Positions 1 through 7,271 of a stretch of DNA of 16,040 nucleotides are shown here, piece by piece. Source of the stretch: an uncultured Oscillospiraceae bacterium (GTDB lineage Bacteria > Bacillota > Clostridia > Oscillospirales > Ruminococcaceae); contig CAJTMU010000046.1 of the NCBI GenBank assembly GCA_910577365.1, forward strand, positions 1 to 16,040, written 5' to 3'. The position numbers were made by a program, and so were the translations under genes. The notes under the pieces were generated by a model that did not search any database, was not told the DNA's origin, and was given only the letters and a program-made list of their open reading frames with translations. Every line of letters starts with the position of its first letter. Position 1 is the stretch's first letter.

Positions 1-2502
1 AAATTGCTTTTAATAGATGGAAACAGCATAATGAACCGCGCATTTTACGGCATACGTCTGCTGTCCAATAAAAAGGGCACGTTCACCAACGCCCTTACCG
101 GCTTTATGAATATTTACATGAAGCTGCTGAAAGAGGAGCAGCCCGACCGAGTGGGTGTGGCGTTTGATCTGAAAGCGCCCACATTCAGGCATAAGATGTA
201 CGAAGGATATAAGGCTACCCGCCACGGAATGCCCGAAGAGCTTGCGCAGCAGATGCCGATAATCAAGGAGCTGCTGAAAGCCTTGGGTGTGACGCTTATT
301 GAGAAAGAGGGCTACGAAGCGGACGATATAATAGGAACGCTGTCACGCGCGGCGGCGGAAAGCGGCGGCGAGTGCGTTATAATGACGGGGGACCGCGACA
401 GCTTTCAGCTTGTGGGTGATAAGGTTACCGTGCGCCTTGCGGGCAACAAGGAAGATGTCCATTACACCCCCGCTAAAATAGCGGAGGTGTACGGAGTTAC
501 CCCTCGCGAAATGCTGGAGGTAAAGGCGCTTATGGGTGATCCGTCCGATAATATCCCAGGCGTTCAGGGTGTAGGCGAAAAAACCGCGCTTAGCCTTATA
601 CAGAAATACCATACTATAAATTATATTTATGAAAATATAGACGGGATTGAGGTCACCGCTTCCGTGCGGAACAAGCTGAAAAACGGCAAGGACAGCGCGG
701 AGCTTTCGCGTAAGCTTGGCGAAATAGAGCTTCACGCTCCAGTTTCCGAAAATATGGAGGATTACAGGATAGCCGAGGGCGACAAGGCGCTCGCGGCAGG
801 CATACTCACCGAGCTGGAAATGTTCGGTGTAATGAAAAAGCTGGAGCTGGATAAAACCGCACCCAAGTCTCCAGAAAATGTTATCTCCGCCGAAAGCGTT
901 CCCGAGTGCGAAGCCGCTCCGAAGATAACCCCCGATATCGCCGAGTACGACGGCGAGGCACTTACAGTAATGATATCGGGTGATAATATCAAGGTTTTCC
1001 GCGGGGATACCCCCGTCTCGGAAGACCTTAAAACGGTGCTCGAAAGCTCCGAGCCAAAGCACACCGATAATGCCAAAACGCTTTATTCGCATTGTCTTAA
1101 AGAGGGAATATCCCCAAGTAACGTTACCTTTGACGCAACCTTAGCCGCCTATCTGCTCAATGTCAACAGCAGCGATTATTCGGCGGAACGGCTTTGCGCG
1201 GAATACGGGGTATCGGAAAGCACCCCCGCTGCATCGCTGAATAAGCTGAACGAAATTCTTTTCAAAAAGATATGCGAACAGGGAATGTTAAAGGTGCTGC
1301 GCGAGATAGAGCTTCCGCTTGCCGAAGTGCTCTCTTCAATGGAGATTTACGGCATCGAGCTGGACGTAAACGCGCTGCGCGCTTTTGGTGAGAGCCTGCT
1401 TCCGCAGATAGATCAGCTTGAAAAAAATATTCACCTTATGGCGGGGCACGAGTTTAACATCGGCAGCCCCAAGCAGCTGGGAACAGTGCTTTTCGAGGAG
1501 CTTGGGCTTCCCGCGGGAAAGAAGCGCAAAACGGGCTACGCCACCGATGCGGAAACTTTGGAGGGTTTGTCGGATAAACACCCCATCGCTTCGGCGATAA
1601 TGGATTACCGAAAGCTTACCAAGCTCTACAACACCTATGTAAAGGGTCTGGAGAGCTGTGTTTCCCCCGATGGCAGAATGCACACCACCTTCAAGCAGAC
1701 CGAAACGCGCACGGGCAGGATATCCTCCGCCGAGCCGAATATACAGAATATCCCTGTTCGCACCGAGCTTGGACGGAGCTTCCGCAGCTTTTTCAAAGCG
1801 GGAGATGGCATGCTGCTTGTGGACGCGGATTACTCTCAGATAGAGCTGAGAGTGCTTGCTTCTCTTGCCGAGGATAAGGTAATGATAGACACCTTTAAGG
1901 AGAACCGCGACATTCACACCGAAACCGCCTCCAAGGTGTTTGGAATGCCCCCAGAATGGGTGGATAACGATATGCGCCGCAGGGCAAAGGCGGTAAATTT
2001 CGGCATAGTCTACGGCATCGGAGCGTTTTCTTTGGCAAAGGATATCGGCGCGAGCCTGTCAGAGGCGAAGAAATATATTGATGATTACCTGAATCATTTT
2101 TCAGGCGTAAAGAATTATATGGATACCGTTACCAGAAGCGCGGAAAAAGACGGCTGCGCAGTAACGCTGTTCGGCAGACGCCGCTTTATCCCTGAAATAC
2201 TGGCAGCCAATAAAACCGTAAAGGCGCTTGGAAAGCGAATCGCGATGAACACGCCAATACAGGGAACAGCCGCGGATATTATCAAACTTGCGATGGTGCG
2301 GGTCTATCGTCGTTTGAAATCGGAGCTTCCCGAAGCGCGCCTTATATTGCAGGTGCACGATGAGCTTATAGTGGAGGTTCCCGAAAGCCTTGCGGAAAAA
2401 GCATGCTCGCTGCTTAAAGAGGAAATGGAGGGCGCGGTATCTCTTGCCGTTCCGCTGATAGCCGAAGCGAAATCGGGCAAAACATGGCTTGACGCGCATT
2501 GA
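1..2502 (+). CDS. polA: DNA polymerase I, 5' end just outside the window
   Basis: Family A DNA polymerase for Okazaki-fragment processing and repair synthesis. The frame is open from base 1 (Lys-Leu-Leu-Leu-Ile-Asp-Gly-Asn), which matches the usual start Met-Lys-Leu-Leu; the ATG is therefore probably just upstream, and TTG at 4 is not the real start. Codons 1 to about 290 form the 5' nuclease domain (VKALMGDPSDNIPGV, GVGEKTA). A middle domain follows at the place of the 3'-5' exonuclease, but its first DxE metal motif is missing (AEYDGEALTVMISGD), so proofreading is probably absent, as in many Firmicute Pol I enzymes. The polymerase domain has motif A (VDADYSQIELR), motif B (RRRAKAVNFGIVYG) and motif C (QVHDELIVEV). 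At about 833 residues it is shorter than the E. coli enzyme (928) and similar to Taq. About 170 bp separate it from the downstream acetyltransferase gene. Confidence 0.97.
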   Translation, partial: KLLLIDGNSIMNRAFYGIRLLSNKKGTFTNALTGFMNIYMKLLKEEQPDRVGVAFDLKAPTFRHKMYEGYKATRHGMPEELAQQMPIIKELLKALGVTLIEKEGYEADDIIGTLSRAAAESGGECVIMTGDRDSFQLVGDKVTVRLAGNKEDVHYTPAKIAEVYGVTPREMLEVKALMGDPSDNIPGVQGVGEKTALSLIQKYHTINYIYENIDGIEVTASVRNKLKNGKDSAELSRKLGEIELHAPVSENMEDYRIAEGDKALAAGILTELEMFGVMKKLELDKTAPKSPENVISAESVPECEAAPKITPDIAEYDGEALTVMISGDNIKVFRGDTPVSEDLKTVLESSEPKHTDNAKTLYSHCLKEGISPSNVTFDATLAAYLLNVNSSDYSAERLCAEYGVSESTPAASLNKLNEILFKKICEQGMLKVLREIELPLAEVLSSMEIYGIELDVNALRAFGESLLPQIDQLEKNIHLMAGHEFNIGSPKQLGTVLFEELGLPAGKKRKTGYATDAETLEGLSDKHPIASAIMDYRKLTKLYNTYVKGLESCVSPDGRMHTTFKQTETRTGRISSAEPNIQNIPVRTELGRSFRSFFKAGDGMLLVDADYSQIELRVLASLAEDKVMIDTFKENRDIHTETASKVFGMPPEWVDNDMRRRAKAVNFGIVYGIGAFSLAKDIGASLSEAKKYIDDYLNHFSGVKNYMDTVTRSAEKDGCAVTLFGRRRFIPEILAANKTVKALGKRIAMNTPIQGTAADIIKLAMVRVYRRLKSELPEARLILQVHDELIVEVPESLAEKACSLLKEEMEGAVSLAVPLIAEAKSGKTWLDAH

Positions 2503-2544
2503 TATACAGTTGATGAGGTCATCGGCGTTTATTAGTGAATTTAA

Positions 2545-2560
2545 GGAATCGCTGATTAAA
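2545..2560 (+). repeat. Short dispersed motif GGAATYGCTGATTAAA, copy 1
   Basis: A 16-base motif in the polA-rimI gap that recurs at 6306-6321 with a single C/T difference (GGAATCGCTGATTAAA against GGAATTGCTGATTAAA). Both copies lie in short spacers between co-oriented genes. This may be a remnant of a small dispersed palindromic repeat (GCTGAT-TAA-ATCA half-palindrome), but two copies are not enough to prove it. Confidence 0.3.
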
Positions 2561-2672
2561 ATGAAGAGCAGCACGATTAACCAAATGAGTGATTAAGTGG
2601 AGCAAATATGTTTTGACCGGCGTTTCCTTAGATATTTGACTTAAGCCATAGCTAATTGCCATTGGGGGAATT

Positions 2673-3095
2673 ATGGAAGATTTTTGTAAAAAGCTTTGCG
2701 AGCTGGAGCGGGTCTGTTTTGAAGATTGCTGGACGATGCAAATGCTTGAGGAGCAGCTGAAAAATCCGCTGACGGAAGTCGCAGTTAAGTATAGCGGGGA
2801 GGCTCTCGCCGGCTATGCCATAGGCAGGGTAGCCGCCGACGAGGGGGAGCTTTTTAAAATAGCGGTGCATCCCGAATATCGCCGCCGTCATATCGCGGAA
2901 ACGCTGCTGACCGAGTTGCACGAAAAAATGCGCCTGCGCGGAGCGGCAAAATGCTTCCTTGAGGTGAGAAGCCGCAATACTTCCGCCATAGCGCTGTACG
3001 AAAAGCAGGGCTATAAAAGAATAGCCCTGCGCAAAAACTATTATAATGATGATGACGCAGTTATTTATGAGCTGAATATGGAAAATAAGAGGTAG
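2673..3095 (+). CDS. rimI: RimI-type ribosomal protein S18-alanine N-acetyltransferase
   Basis: GNAT-fold acetyltransferase that moves the acetyl group of acetyl-CoA to the N-terminal alanine of ribosomal protein S18. The 140 residues match the usual RimI length of about 145. Visible family features are the N-terminal ExxCF-x-W pattern, the acetyl-CoA loop after IAVHPEYRRR (residues 62-72), the FLEVR strand (95-99), RNTSAIALYEKQGY (101-114), and the terminal YYNDDDAVIYEL pattern (123-134). The loop reads R-R-R-H-I-A instead of the usual R-R-x-G-I/V-G/A, so a histidine sits where glycine normally contacts the pyrophosphate. The ATG at 2673 follows GGGGGAA. The gene is often near tsaB/tsaD, which are not seen here. 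Other GNAT roles cannot be excluded, but RimI is the best match. Confidence 0.85.
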   Translation: MEDFCKKLCELERVCFEDCWTMQMLEEQLKNPLTEVAVKYSGEALAGYAIGRVAADEGELFKIAVHPEYRRRHIAETLLTELHEKMRLRGAAKCFLEVRSRNTSAIALYEKQGYKRIALRKNYYNDDDAVIYELNMENKR

Positions 3096-3189
3096 TCGCT
3101 TGCTTCCTTTTGTGTTACATATTACTGCATACGTTAATCTAACAAAACGATTCAAATAATACTGTTGTAACGTAATAAATTGTATTATA

Positions 3190-3223
3190 AAAGCTCCGCG
3201 CCCCATATGGGGTGCGGAGCTTT
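3190..3223. terminator. Bidirectional intrinsic terminator between rimI and the small cysteine protein gene
   Basis: A 34-base near-perfect palindrome: AAAGCTCCGC and CCCC arms with one G/T step, centred on ATAT, closing with GGGG and GCGGAGCTTT. The stem itself ends in T-runs on both strands, and the minus side continues TATAATAC. It lies 95 nt after the rimI stop and 24 nt after the stop of the convergent gene, the expected place for a shared terminator. Confidence 0.85.
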
Positions 3224-3246
3224 ACGTTGAAAGAAGACAGATTTTA

Positions 3247-3462
3247 TCAGAAGTCGATATCATTAACCGCCGAGTTAGCGAGCTGAAGCTCCTTTTTGGG
3301 AATCCTCTTCAGCGGCGAGTAGATAAACTTTTTGCATGAATCATAACTCTTCACATCTCCGAATTTCGAGCATTTTATTTTATCGCCCTCGCCGGCGGTA
3401 GCCATCTCACAGTACTTGCAGGAAGGCTTGATATTGTTGCCGAACAGTTTTTTCTTTGCCAT
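3247..3462 (-). CDS. Small four-cysteine protein, probable zinc ribbon, function unknown
   Basis: A 71-residue basic protein with cysteines at 15, 18, 31 and 43 (CKYC ... KCSKFG ... DSCKKF), a pattern that suggests a small zinc-binding fold. The end reads FIYSPLKRIPKKEL. Small proteins of this type are, to my recollection, common in Clostridia without an assigned function. The start is set at the ATG at 3462-3460 because GGAGG lies 10 nt upstream; an in-frame TTG 15 bases further out would place that ribosome site inside the gene. It has its own promoter (3535-3563), a palindrome in the leader (3486-3508) and a terminator just after the stop, so it is a single-gene transcript. No signal peptide or membrane segment is seen. 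Confidence 0.8.
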   Translation of the reverse strand: MAKKKLFGNNIKPSCKYCEMATAGEGDKIKCSKFGDVKSYDSCKKFIYSPLKRIPKKELQLANSAVNDIDF

Positions 3463-3485
3463 AGCATTTTCCTCCAATTGTTGTT

Positions 3486-3508
3486 ATCTCACTGTCAGAC
3501 AGTGTGAT
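3486..3508. promoter_or_regulatory. 23-bp palindrome in the leader of the four-cysteine protein gene
   Basis: Arms ATCTCACTGTC (3486-3496) and GACAGTGTGAT (3498-3508) around a single central base, with 10 of 11 positions symmetric. It lies between the predicted transcription start (about 3528) and the ribosome site. Size and symmetry fit an operator for a dimeric repressor such as a TetR- or GntR-type protein. Alternatively it could form a hairpin in the mRNA, although a one-base loop would force the innermost pairs open. Confidence 0.5.
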
Positions 3509-3534
3509 ATGATTTACAGCATTCCTTAATATAT

Positions 3535-3563
3535 ATTATATCACAACACGGCGAAAAAGTCCA
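3535..3563 (-). promoter_or_regulatory. Promoter for the four-cysteine protein gene
   Basis: On the minus strand a perfect TATAAT (3535-3540) is preceded by TG plus one base (extended -10). A weak -35 hexamer TGGACT (3558-3563) lies at 17-bp spacing. About 70 nt separate the -10 from the start codon. Confidence 0.6.
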
Positions 3564-3827
3564 CAAATAAAATATCACGAAATAACGCCGCGATTTTGTG
3601 TATTATGACGAAAGAAGCTTAACAAAGGCTTATCGAAAGTCCGTTCAATCAATGGAATAATTTTAATGTTAACTTCAGTGCGTCTCTTAAAAGCGAAGTC
3701 AAAAATATGTGAAAAAAAGTTTCGCCCACTGTTTAAAATTGTTATTTTCACCAATAATGAGGTTGAGAAAATACTGGTAGGGGCATAACGTCCGAATAGA
3801 AATTTTCGTCAACTTTTAGGCGGTGAG
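3564..3827. other. Gene-free stretch upstream of repeat copy A
   Basis: No credible reading frame in either strand. The stretch is AT-rich and should hold the promoter of spoIIR, which in other species is driven by the forespore sigma factor F. I looked for a sigma-F type pair (GYATA, then GGNNANAHTR at about 15-16 bp) and found no convincing match. Confidence 0.4.
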
Positions 3828-3977
3828 CAAAGGCGCAGAAAGCTCTTCGTAAAGTGACCGTCCACGCATAAATTTTCCGCAATCCACCGAGCCGTATGCA
3901 CGGAGCGAAGCGCAGTGCCAACGGCTCGGAGGGATAGCAGAGACTTGCAAAGCAAGTCTCTGCGGTGCGAAAAATTC
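3828..3977 (+). repeat. Structured repeat, copy A, before spoIIR
   Basis: The conserved 5' module CAAAGGCGCAGAAAGC (from 3828) runs to CCACGCATAAATT. The outer stem pairs 3870-3881 with 3966-3977, 10 of 12 positions. Inside, hairpin 1 is CCGAGCCGT (3887-3895) with ACGGCTCGG (3921-3929), extended by an inner GCAC/GTGC. Hairpin 2 is 12 perfect pairs, 3937-3948 with 3952-3963, with an AAA loop. The end of the outer stem is 20 nt before the spoIIR ATG. Module and layout recur in copies B, C and D. Confidence 0.85.
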
Positions 3978-3997
3978 TTTTAGATAAGGAGAAGAAA

Positions 3998-4633
3998 ATG
4001 AAGAAAACGGATATAATTTTGCTGGTGGGAATTGTGCTGGCGGTAATGCTTGGTGGATTCAGGGATTTTGCGATGAGGGCGGAGGAGGTGCAGAGCGAGG
4101 TACTCCGCCTGCACATACCCGCCAATTCCGACAGTAATGAGGATCAGAGGATAAAGCTGGAGCTGAGGGATCATCTGTTGGAGAGTTACGGAGCGGAGCT
4201 TTCGGACAGTGTGAGCTTAAGCGAAGCGGAGCATAGGGTAGAGGAGCTTCTGCCCGAGATAGAGGAGGACTGCCGCGTTTTTTTAAAGGAGCGCGGAGTC
4301 GATTACGGAGCACGGGCAGAGCTTGCGGATATGTACTTCACAACGAGGGAGTACGGCGAGGTTACGCTCCCTGCGGGAACATATAAAGCGCTGCGTGTAA
4401 CTCTGGGCAGCGGCGAGGGGCACAACTGGTGGTGCGTAATGTTCCCGCCGCTGTGCCTGCCTGCTGTGACCGACAGCGAAGAAAGCGCCGAGAGCTGTGA
4501 AAGCTGTGAGGTAATGGAAAGCATGAAAAACGGAGACGGCGCGGAAATTCTTTCGGATTTCCGAACGGACCGTCCCCAAAAGGTCAAGGTTAAATTCGCG
4601 CTGTATGAAATGTTGAAAGAGCTGTTGGATTAA
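3998..4633 (+). CDS. spoIIR: SpoIIR, secreted signalling protein for sigma-E activation
   Basis: SpoIIR is made in the forespore and secreted into the intermembrane space, where it activates the protease SpoIIGA; SpoIIGA then processes pro-sigma E in the mother cell. Evidence is the hallmark block LRLHIPANSDSNEDQRIKLELRD (residues 36-58) and GHNWWCVMFPPLC (141-153), plus an N-terminal membrane/signal segment at 5-22. Its 211 residues are normal for the family. The start at 3998 is chosen for AAGGAG at 3986-3991; a GTG at 3965 in the same frame lies inside the upstream repeat and is rejected. The region at 157-182 is rich in Glu, Ser and Cys (CESCE) and is probably lineage specific. The gene is monocistronic and ends 13 nt before the convergent amidase gene. 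Its presence implies a sporulating organism or recent descent from one. Confidence 0.95.
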   Translation: MKKTDIILLVGIVLAVMLGGFRDFAMRAEEVQSEVLRLHIPANSDSNEDQRIKLELRDHLLESYGAELSDSVSLSEAEHRVEELLPEIEEDCRVFLKERGVDYGARAELADMYFTTREYGEVTLPAGTYKALRVTLGSGEGHNWWCVMFPPLCLPAVTDSEESAESCESCEVMESMKNGDGAEILSDFRTDRPQKVKVKFALYEMLKELLD

Positions 4634-4634
4634 A

Positions 4635-4676
4635 GCCGCCGAAGCATTAGTCAAACTCGCTCGGTTTTTCGGCGGT
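4635..4676. terminator. Possible terminator hairpin between spoIIR and the amidase gene
   Basis: CCGCCGAA (4636-4643) pairs perfectly with TTCGGCGG (4668-4675) around a 24-base loop. It overlaps the last codons of the convergent amidase gene. On the minus strand it is followed by CTTTAATC; the U-run is weak in both directions, so this is only a candidate. Confidence 0.35.
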
Positions 4677-5378
4677 AGCATCGATATACTCCATAAGTCC
4701 GCCGTAAATTGAAAAGGCAACCTGCTGCTGATACTCCCATGTAGACAGCCGTGCCTCTTCGTCGGGATTGGATAAGAAGCCGCATTCGATCATAAGAGAT
4801 GGATTTGGGTTTGATTTGAGCAGGAAAAGCTCATCACCCGAAAGCTTGATTTCGCGGTCATTGCCCGGCTGAAGTTCGGCAAATTTATTCTGCATAATCT
4901 GTGCAAGAGTGCGGTTGTTGGGATTATTATTGTTGTAGAACATCTGCCCGCCGAAGTATTTCGGGTCGGTGTAGTTGTTCTGATGGATACACAGGAAAAT
5001 ACTGTCTGGATAGCTTTGTACGATTTCAAGGCGATTGTCCATATCGGAAAGCTTCTGGTTGCGGATACCCTCCACTCCCGCATCATATATGGAGATATCC
5101 TCGCTTCTTGTAAGAACCACATCGAAGCCCGAAAGCTCCAGCATATCACGCAGTATTCTGACGATGGAAAGATTGACGTCCTTTTCAAGCGTGCCGTTTC
5201 CGCCCACAGCGCCTGAGTCTAGACCGCCGTGACCGGGATCCAGCACGATAATGGGGCGTTCCACGGCTTCCGCAGCGGTAGGCAGAGCGCGTTCGGTGAT
5301 TCTCGCGCATACAGCCAGCAGCACGAAACAGCCTATCATGGAAAGCGTAAGCTTAAGGGATTTTTTGTTGATCTTCAT
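4647..5378 (-). CDS. cwlD: N-acetylmuramoyl-L-alanine amidase, CwlD-like
   Basis: Zinc amidase (Amidase_3 fold) that cleaves the bond between N-acetylmuramic acid and the stem peptide. CwlD performs this as the first step of muramic-lactam formation in spore cortex. Zinc ligands and catalytic residues are visible: DPGHGG with His50, Glu65 in TLEKD, His132 in CIHQN, and Glu198 in IECGF. Residues 8-26 form an N-terminal signal or membrane anchor. At 243 residues with no extra binding repeats it matches CwlD rather than larger vegetative amidases. GGAGG lies just before the ATG. It lies tail to tail with spoIIR, which fits a sporulation role by context. A vegetative amidase cannot be excluded from sequence alone. 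Confidence 0.85.
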   Translation of the reverse strand: MKINKKSLKLTLSMIGCFVLLAVCARITERALPTAAEAVERPIIVLDPGHGGLDSGAVGGNGTLEKDVNLSIVRILRDMLELSGFDVVLTRSEDISIYDAGVEGIRNQKLSDMDNRLEIVQSYPDSIFLCIHQNNYTDPKYFGGQMFYNNNNPNNRTLAQIMQNKFAELQPGNDREIKLSGDELFLLKSNPNPSLMIECGFLSNPDEEARLSTWEYQQQVAFSIYGGLMEYIDATAEKPSEFD

Positions 5379-5464
5379 ATATTACCTCCGTGAATTTACT
5401 CTTTGTCCAATTCTATGCGTCACGGAAAATAAATATGCTATCACCGATAATTTCCGCAATCCGA

Positions 5465-5491
5465 AATCCCCCGACTTTTAATCGGGGGATT
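5465..5491 (-). terminator. Terminator of the amino-acid ABC transporter genes
   Basis: Arms AATCCCCCGA (5465-5474) and TCGGGGGATT (5482-5491), 10 perfect pairs with a 7-base loop, starting 2 nt after the ATPase stop codon on the minus strand. The following U-run is short (TTTCGG). Confidence 0.75.
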
Positions 5492-5493
5492 GA

Positions 5494-6282
5494 TCATATA
5501 TTCTCCAGCGACTTTTCCAAAAACGCCTTTGTAACGGGGCTTTTCGGATTCCCGAAAACCTCGTCGGGCGTTCCGTATTCCTCGATTATCCCGTCCGCCA
5601 TAAAAATGACCTTGTCCGCCACGCCGCGCGCAAAATTCATCTCATGGGTCACGACGATCATGGTGCGGTCAGAGCTTTTAAGCTCTCTTATAACTCGCAG
5701 CACCTCTCCCGTAAGCTCGGGGTCGAGAGCGGATGTAGGTTCGTCGAAGCAGAGTATATCGGGATCGAGTGCCAGCGCCCGCGCAATAGCCACACGCTGC
5801 TGCTGTCCGCCTGAAAGCTCGCAGGGGTAGCTGTATGTTTTCGCGGCAAGCCCTACCGTATCCAGCAGCCTGCGCGAATTCTCGTCAATATCGTTGCGTA
5901 TCTTTTTTTTCTCCGCTTTCGGCAGCTTTTTGCCCCTTATCCGCCGCAGCTCTGGGGCGAGCGATATGTTCCTGAGAACGTTGTATTGCGGAAACAGGTT
6001 AAACGATTGAAACACCAGCCCAAAATGAAGCCTTTTTTCGCGCTTGGCGCTGTCGGAGTATGGCGCTTCCTCACAGTCGAACATCACGTCGCCGTTCACC
6101 AAGATGCTCCCCCTGTCGGGAGTTTCGAGAAAATTCAGACAACGCAGCAAGGTGGTCTTGCCGCTGCCCGACGATCCGATGATAGCCAGCACCTCGCCCT
6201 TTTCCATCGAAAAGTCTATTCCCTTAAGCACCTCAGTCCTGCCAAAGGATTTTTCTATGCCCTTTACTTCTAAGAAAGCCAT
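5494..6282 (-). CDS. Polar amino-acid ABC transporter, ATP-binding protein
   Basis: Cytoplasmic ATPase that drives uptake of a polar amino acid (GlnQ/HisP family). All ATPase motifs are intact: Walker A GSSGSGKT (36-43), Q-loop Gln92 in VFQSFNLFP, signature LSGGQQQRVAIARAL (156-170), Walker B LCFDEPTSALDPE (177-189), and the switch histidine 213 in VTHEM. Its 262 residues are slightly longer than the usual 240-245 because of a basic insert at about 115-133 (RGKKLPKAEKKKIR), seen in a number of Firmicute homologues. Translation starts at ATG 6282 after a GGAGGG stretch. It is the last gene of a binding protein-permease-ATPase set. The substrate is not determined; glutamine, histidine, arginine and cystine are all possible. 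Confidence 0.93.
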   Translation of the reverse strand: MAFLEVKGIEKSFGRTEVLKGIDFSMEKGEVLAIIGSSGSGKTTLLRCLNFLETPDRGSILVNGDVMFDCEEAPYSDSAKREKRLHFGLVFQSFNLFPQYNVLRNISLAPELRRIRGKKLPKAEKKKIRNDIDENSRRLLDTVGLAAKTYSYPCELSGGQQQRVAIARALALDPDILCFDEPTSALDPELTGEVLRVIRELKSSDRTMIVVTHEMNFARGVADKVIFMADGIIEEYGTPDEVFGNPKSPVTKAFLEKSLENI

Positions 6283-6305
6283 TTGACCTTATCCCTCCGA
6301 CTTGT

Positions 6306-6321
6306 GGAATTGCTGATTAAA
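6306..6321 (+). repeat. Short dispersed motif GGAATYGCTGATTAAA, copy 2
   Basis: Second copy of the 16-base motif at 2545-2560, in the 73-bp spacer between the permease and ATPase genes. It is followed by ATCACAGC, which partly pairs back to GCTGAT. Confidence 0.3.
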
Positions 6322-6355
6322 TCACAGCGTAACACGTTCAGCATCGTGAGTTCAC

Positions 6356-7003
6356 TCATATGCTGTAATAATTCATTTTCTTCTCCGCCAGATTAAGCAG
6401 GAAGGTAAGCAAAGCTGAGAAAAGCAGATAGAACGCTCCGATATAAAACAGCGGCCAGATGAGTCCCTTAAGGGTAACTATCCTTTCCGCGGCTTTCACC
6501 AGTTCCGTGACCGCGATAACCCTCGCGAGTGAGGTATCCTTTACCAGAGTGATTATTTCGTTGCCCATAGGCGGAACGATGCGCTTTATCACCTGAAACA
6601 GCACTACCTTGAAGAAGATCTGCTTTTTGGTCATACCAAGAACCTGCCCCGCCTCATATTGCCCCTTGGGAATGCTCTCGATACCTCCGCGGTATATTTC
6701 CGAAAAATAGCATGAGTAGTTGATGATAAAGGCGATTATTACCGCGGTCATTCTCGGCAGCTTTATTTCCAGCCCGAGCAGCCCCGGACCGTAGAAAATC
6801 AGAATTATCTGAAGCATAAGAGGAGTCCCGCGGATTATCCATACAAATGTCTTGACCAGCCACTTTATCGGCGGTATTTTCGACATCGAGCCGAATGTCA
6901 TAATAAGCCCGAGTGGCAGTGAAGCCACAAGGGTTATTCCGAAAATCATAAGTGTAACGCCGAAACCGTCTGCCAGTTGTTTGGTAACTTCCCAAAAGCT
7001 CAT
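6356..7003 (-). CDS. Polar amino-acid ABC transporter, permease
   Basis: Membrane subunit of the HisM/GlnP family, 215 residues, with several hydrophobic helices (about 20-42, 55-80, 85-105, 185-205). The EAA loop that contacts the ATPase is seen as YEAGQVLGMTKKQIFFKVV (116-134), and IRGTPLMLQIILIFYG (58-73) is a family signature. The second conserved block, VPPMGNEIITLVKDTSLA, follows. A single permease gene suggests a homodimeric channel. Start ATG 7003 follows AAGGG. It lies 73 nt upstream of the ATPase gene and 268 nt downstream of the binding-protein gene. Confidence 0.93.
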   Translation of the reverse strand: MSFWEVTKQLADGFGVTLMIFGITLVASLPLGLIMTFGSMSKIPPIKWLVKTFVWIIRGTPLMLQIILIFYGPGLLGLEIKLPRMTAVIIAFIINYSCYFSEIYRGGIESIPKGQYEAGQVLGMTKKQIFFKVVLFQVIKRIVPPMGNEIITLVKDTSLARVIAVTELVKAAERIVTLKGLIWPLFYIGAFYLLFSALLTFLLNLAEKKMNYYSI

Positions 7004-7189
7004 ATAAATACCCTTATCAGATACGGAAAATCGGAGCGCCCCGCAGTGATATCACCCAAACGAAAGCGCGCCGAAGTCATCCGTTGATTTTAACGTTTTA
7101 TTTTTAAGTCAGTTAATTCAGCACCGCGCAGTTACCGCCCCTCGGGCTTTGCCGACCATTTGCCCGCATTGCCTCACAAATTTCTCAAA

Positions 7190-7203
7190 AAGGCAAAAGC
7201 CCT
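7190..7203 (-). terminator. Possible weak terminator or attenuating hairpin inside the transporter operon
   Basis: On the minus strand a small hairpin AGGGC-TTTT-GCCTT is followed by TTTGAG. It is flanked by an outer pairing CACAAAT (7175-7181) with ATTTGTG (7210-7216). It lies 68 nt after the binding-protein stop. A partial stop here would give more binding protein than permease, a common arrangement, but the hairpin is weak. Confidence 0.3.
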
Positions 7204-7271
7204 CTTCAGATTTGTGCAGTCGAAAAATCAGCCCATGCAGTTAAACGGTAACAATCATGCGGCAACGCTTT

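Noticed and set aside
343..1092. Minus-strand open frame of 249 codons inside polA
   Set aside because: Antisense to an intact polA, no domain features, and no promoter or ribosome site seen.
2570..2605. Short frames in the polA-rimI gap
   Set aside because: The longest candidates are about 11 codons with no ribosome site or conservation signal.
3828..3977. The repeats as a known HEARO or IS200/IS605-type end
   Set aside because: Hairpins and an ATGA are present in some copies, but copy A lacks ATGA, no transposase or nuclease frame lies in or next to any copy, and I could not match the known secondary structure. Left as unidentified.
3965..3997. GTG start for spoIIR inside repeat copy A
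   Set aside because: The GTG falls in the outer stem of the repeat, has no ribosome site, and would add residues ahead of the natural MKKTD start that follows AAGGAG.
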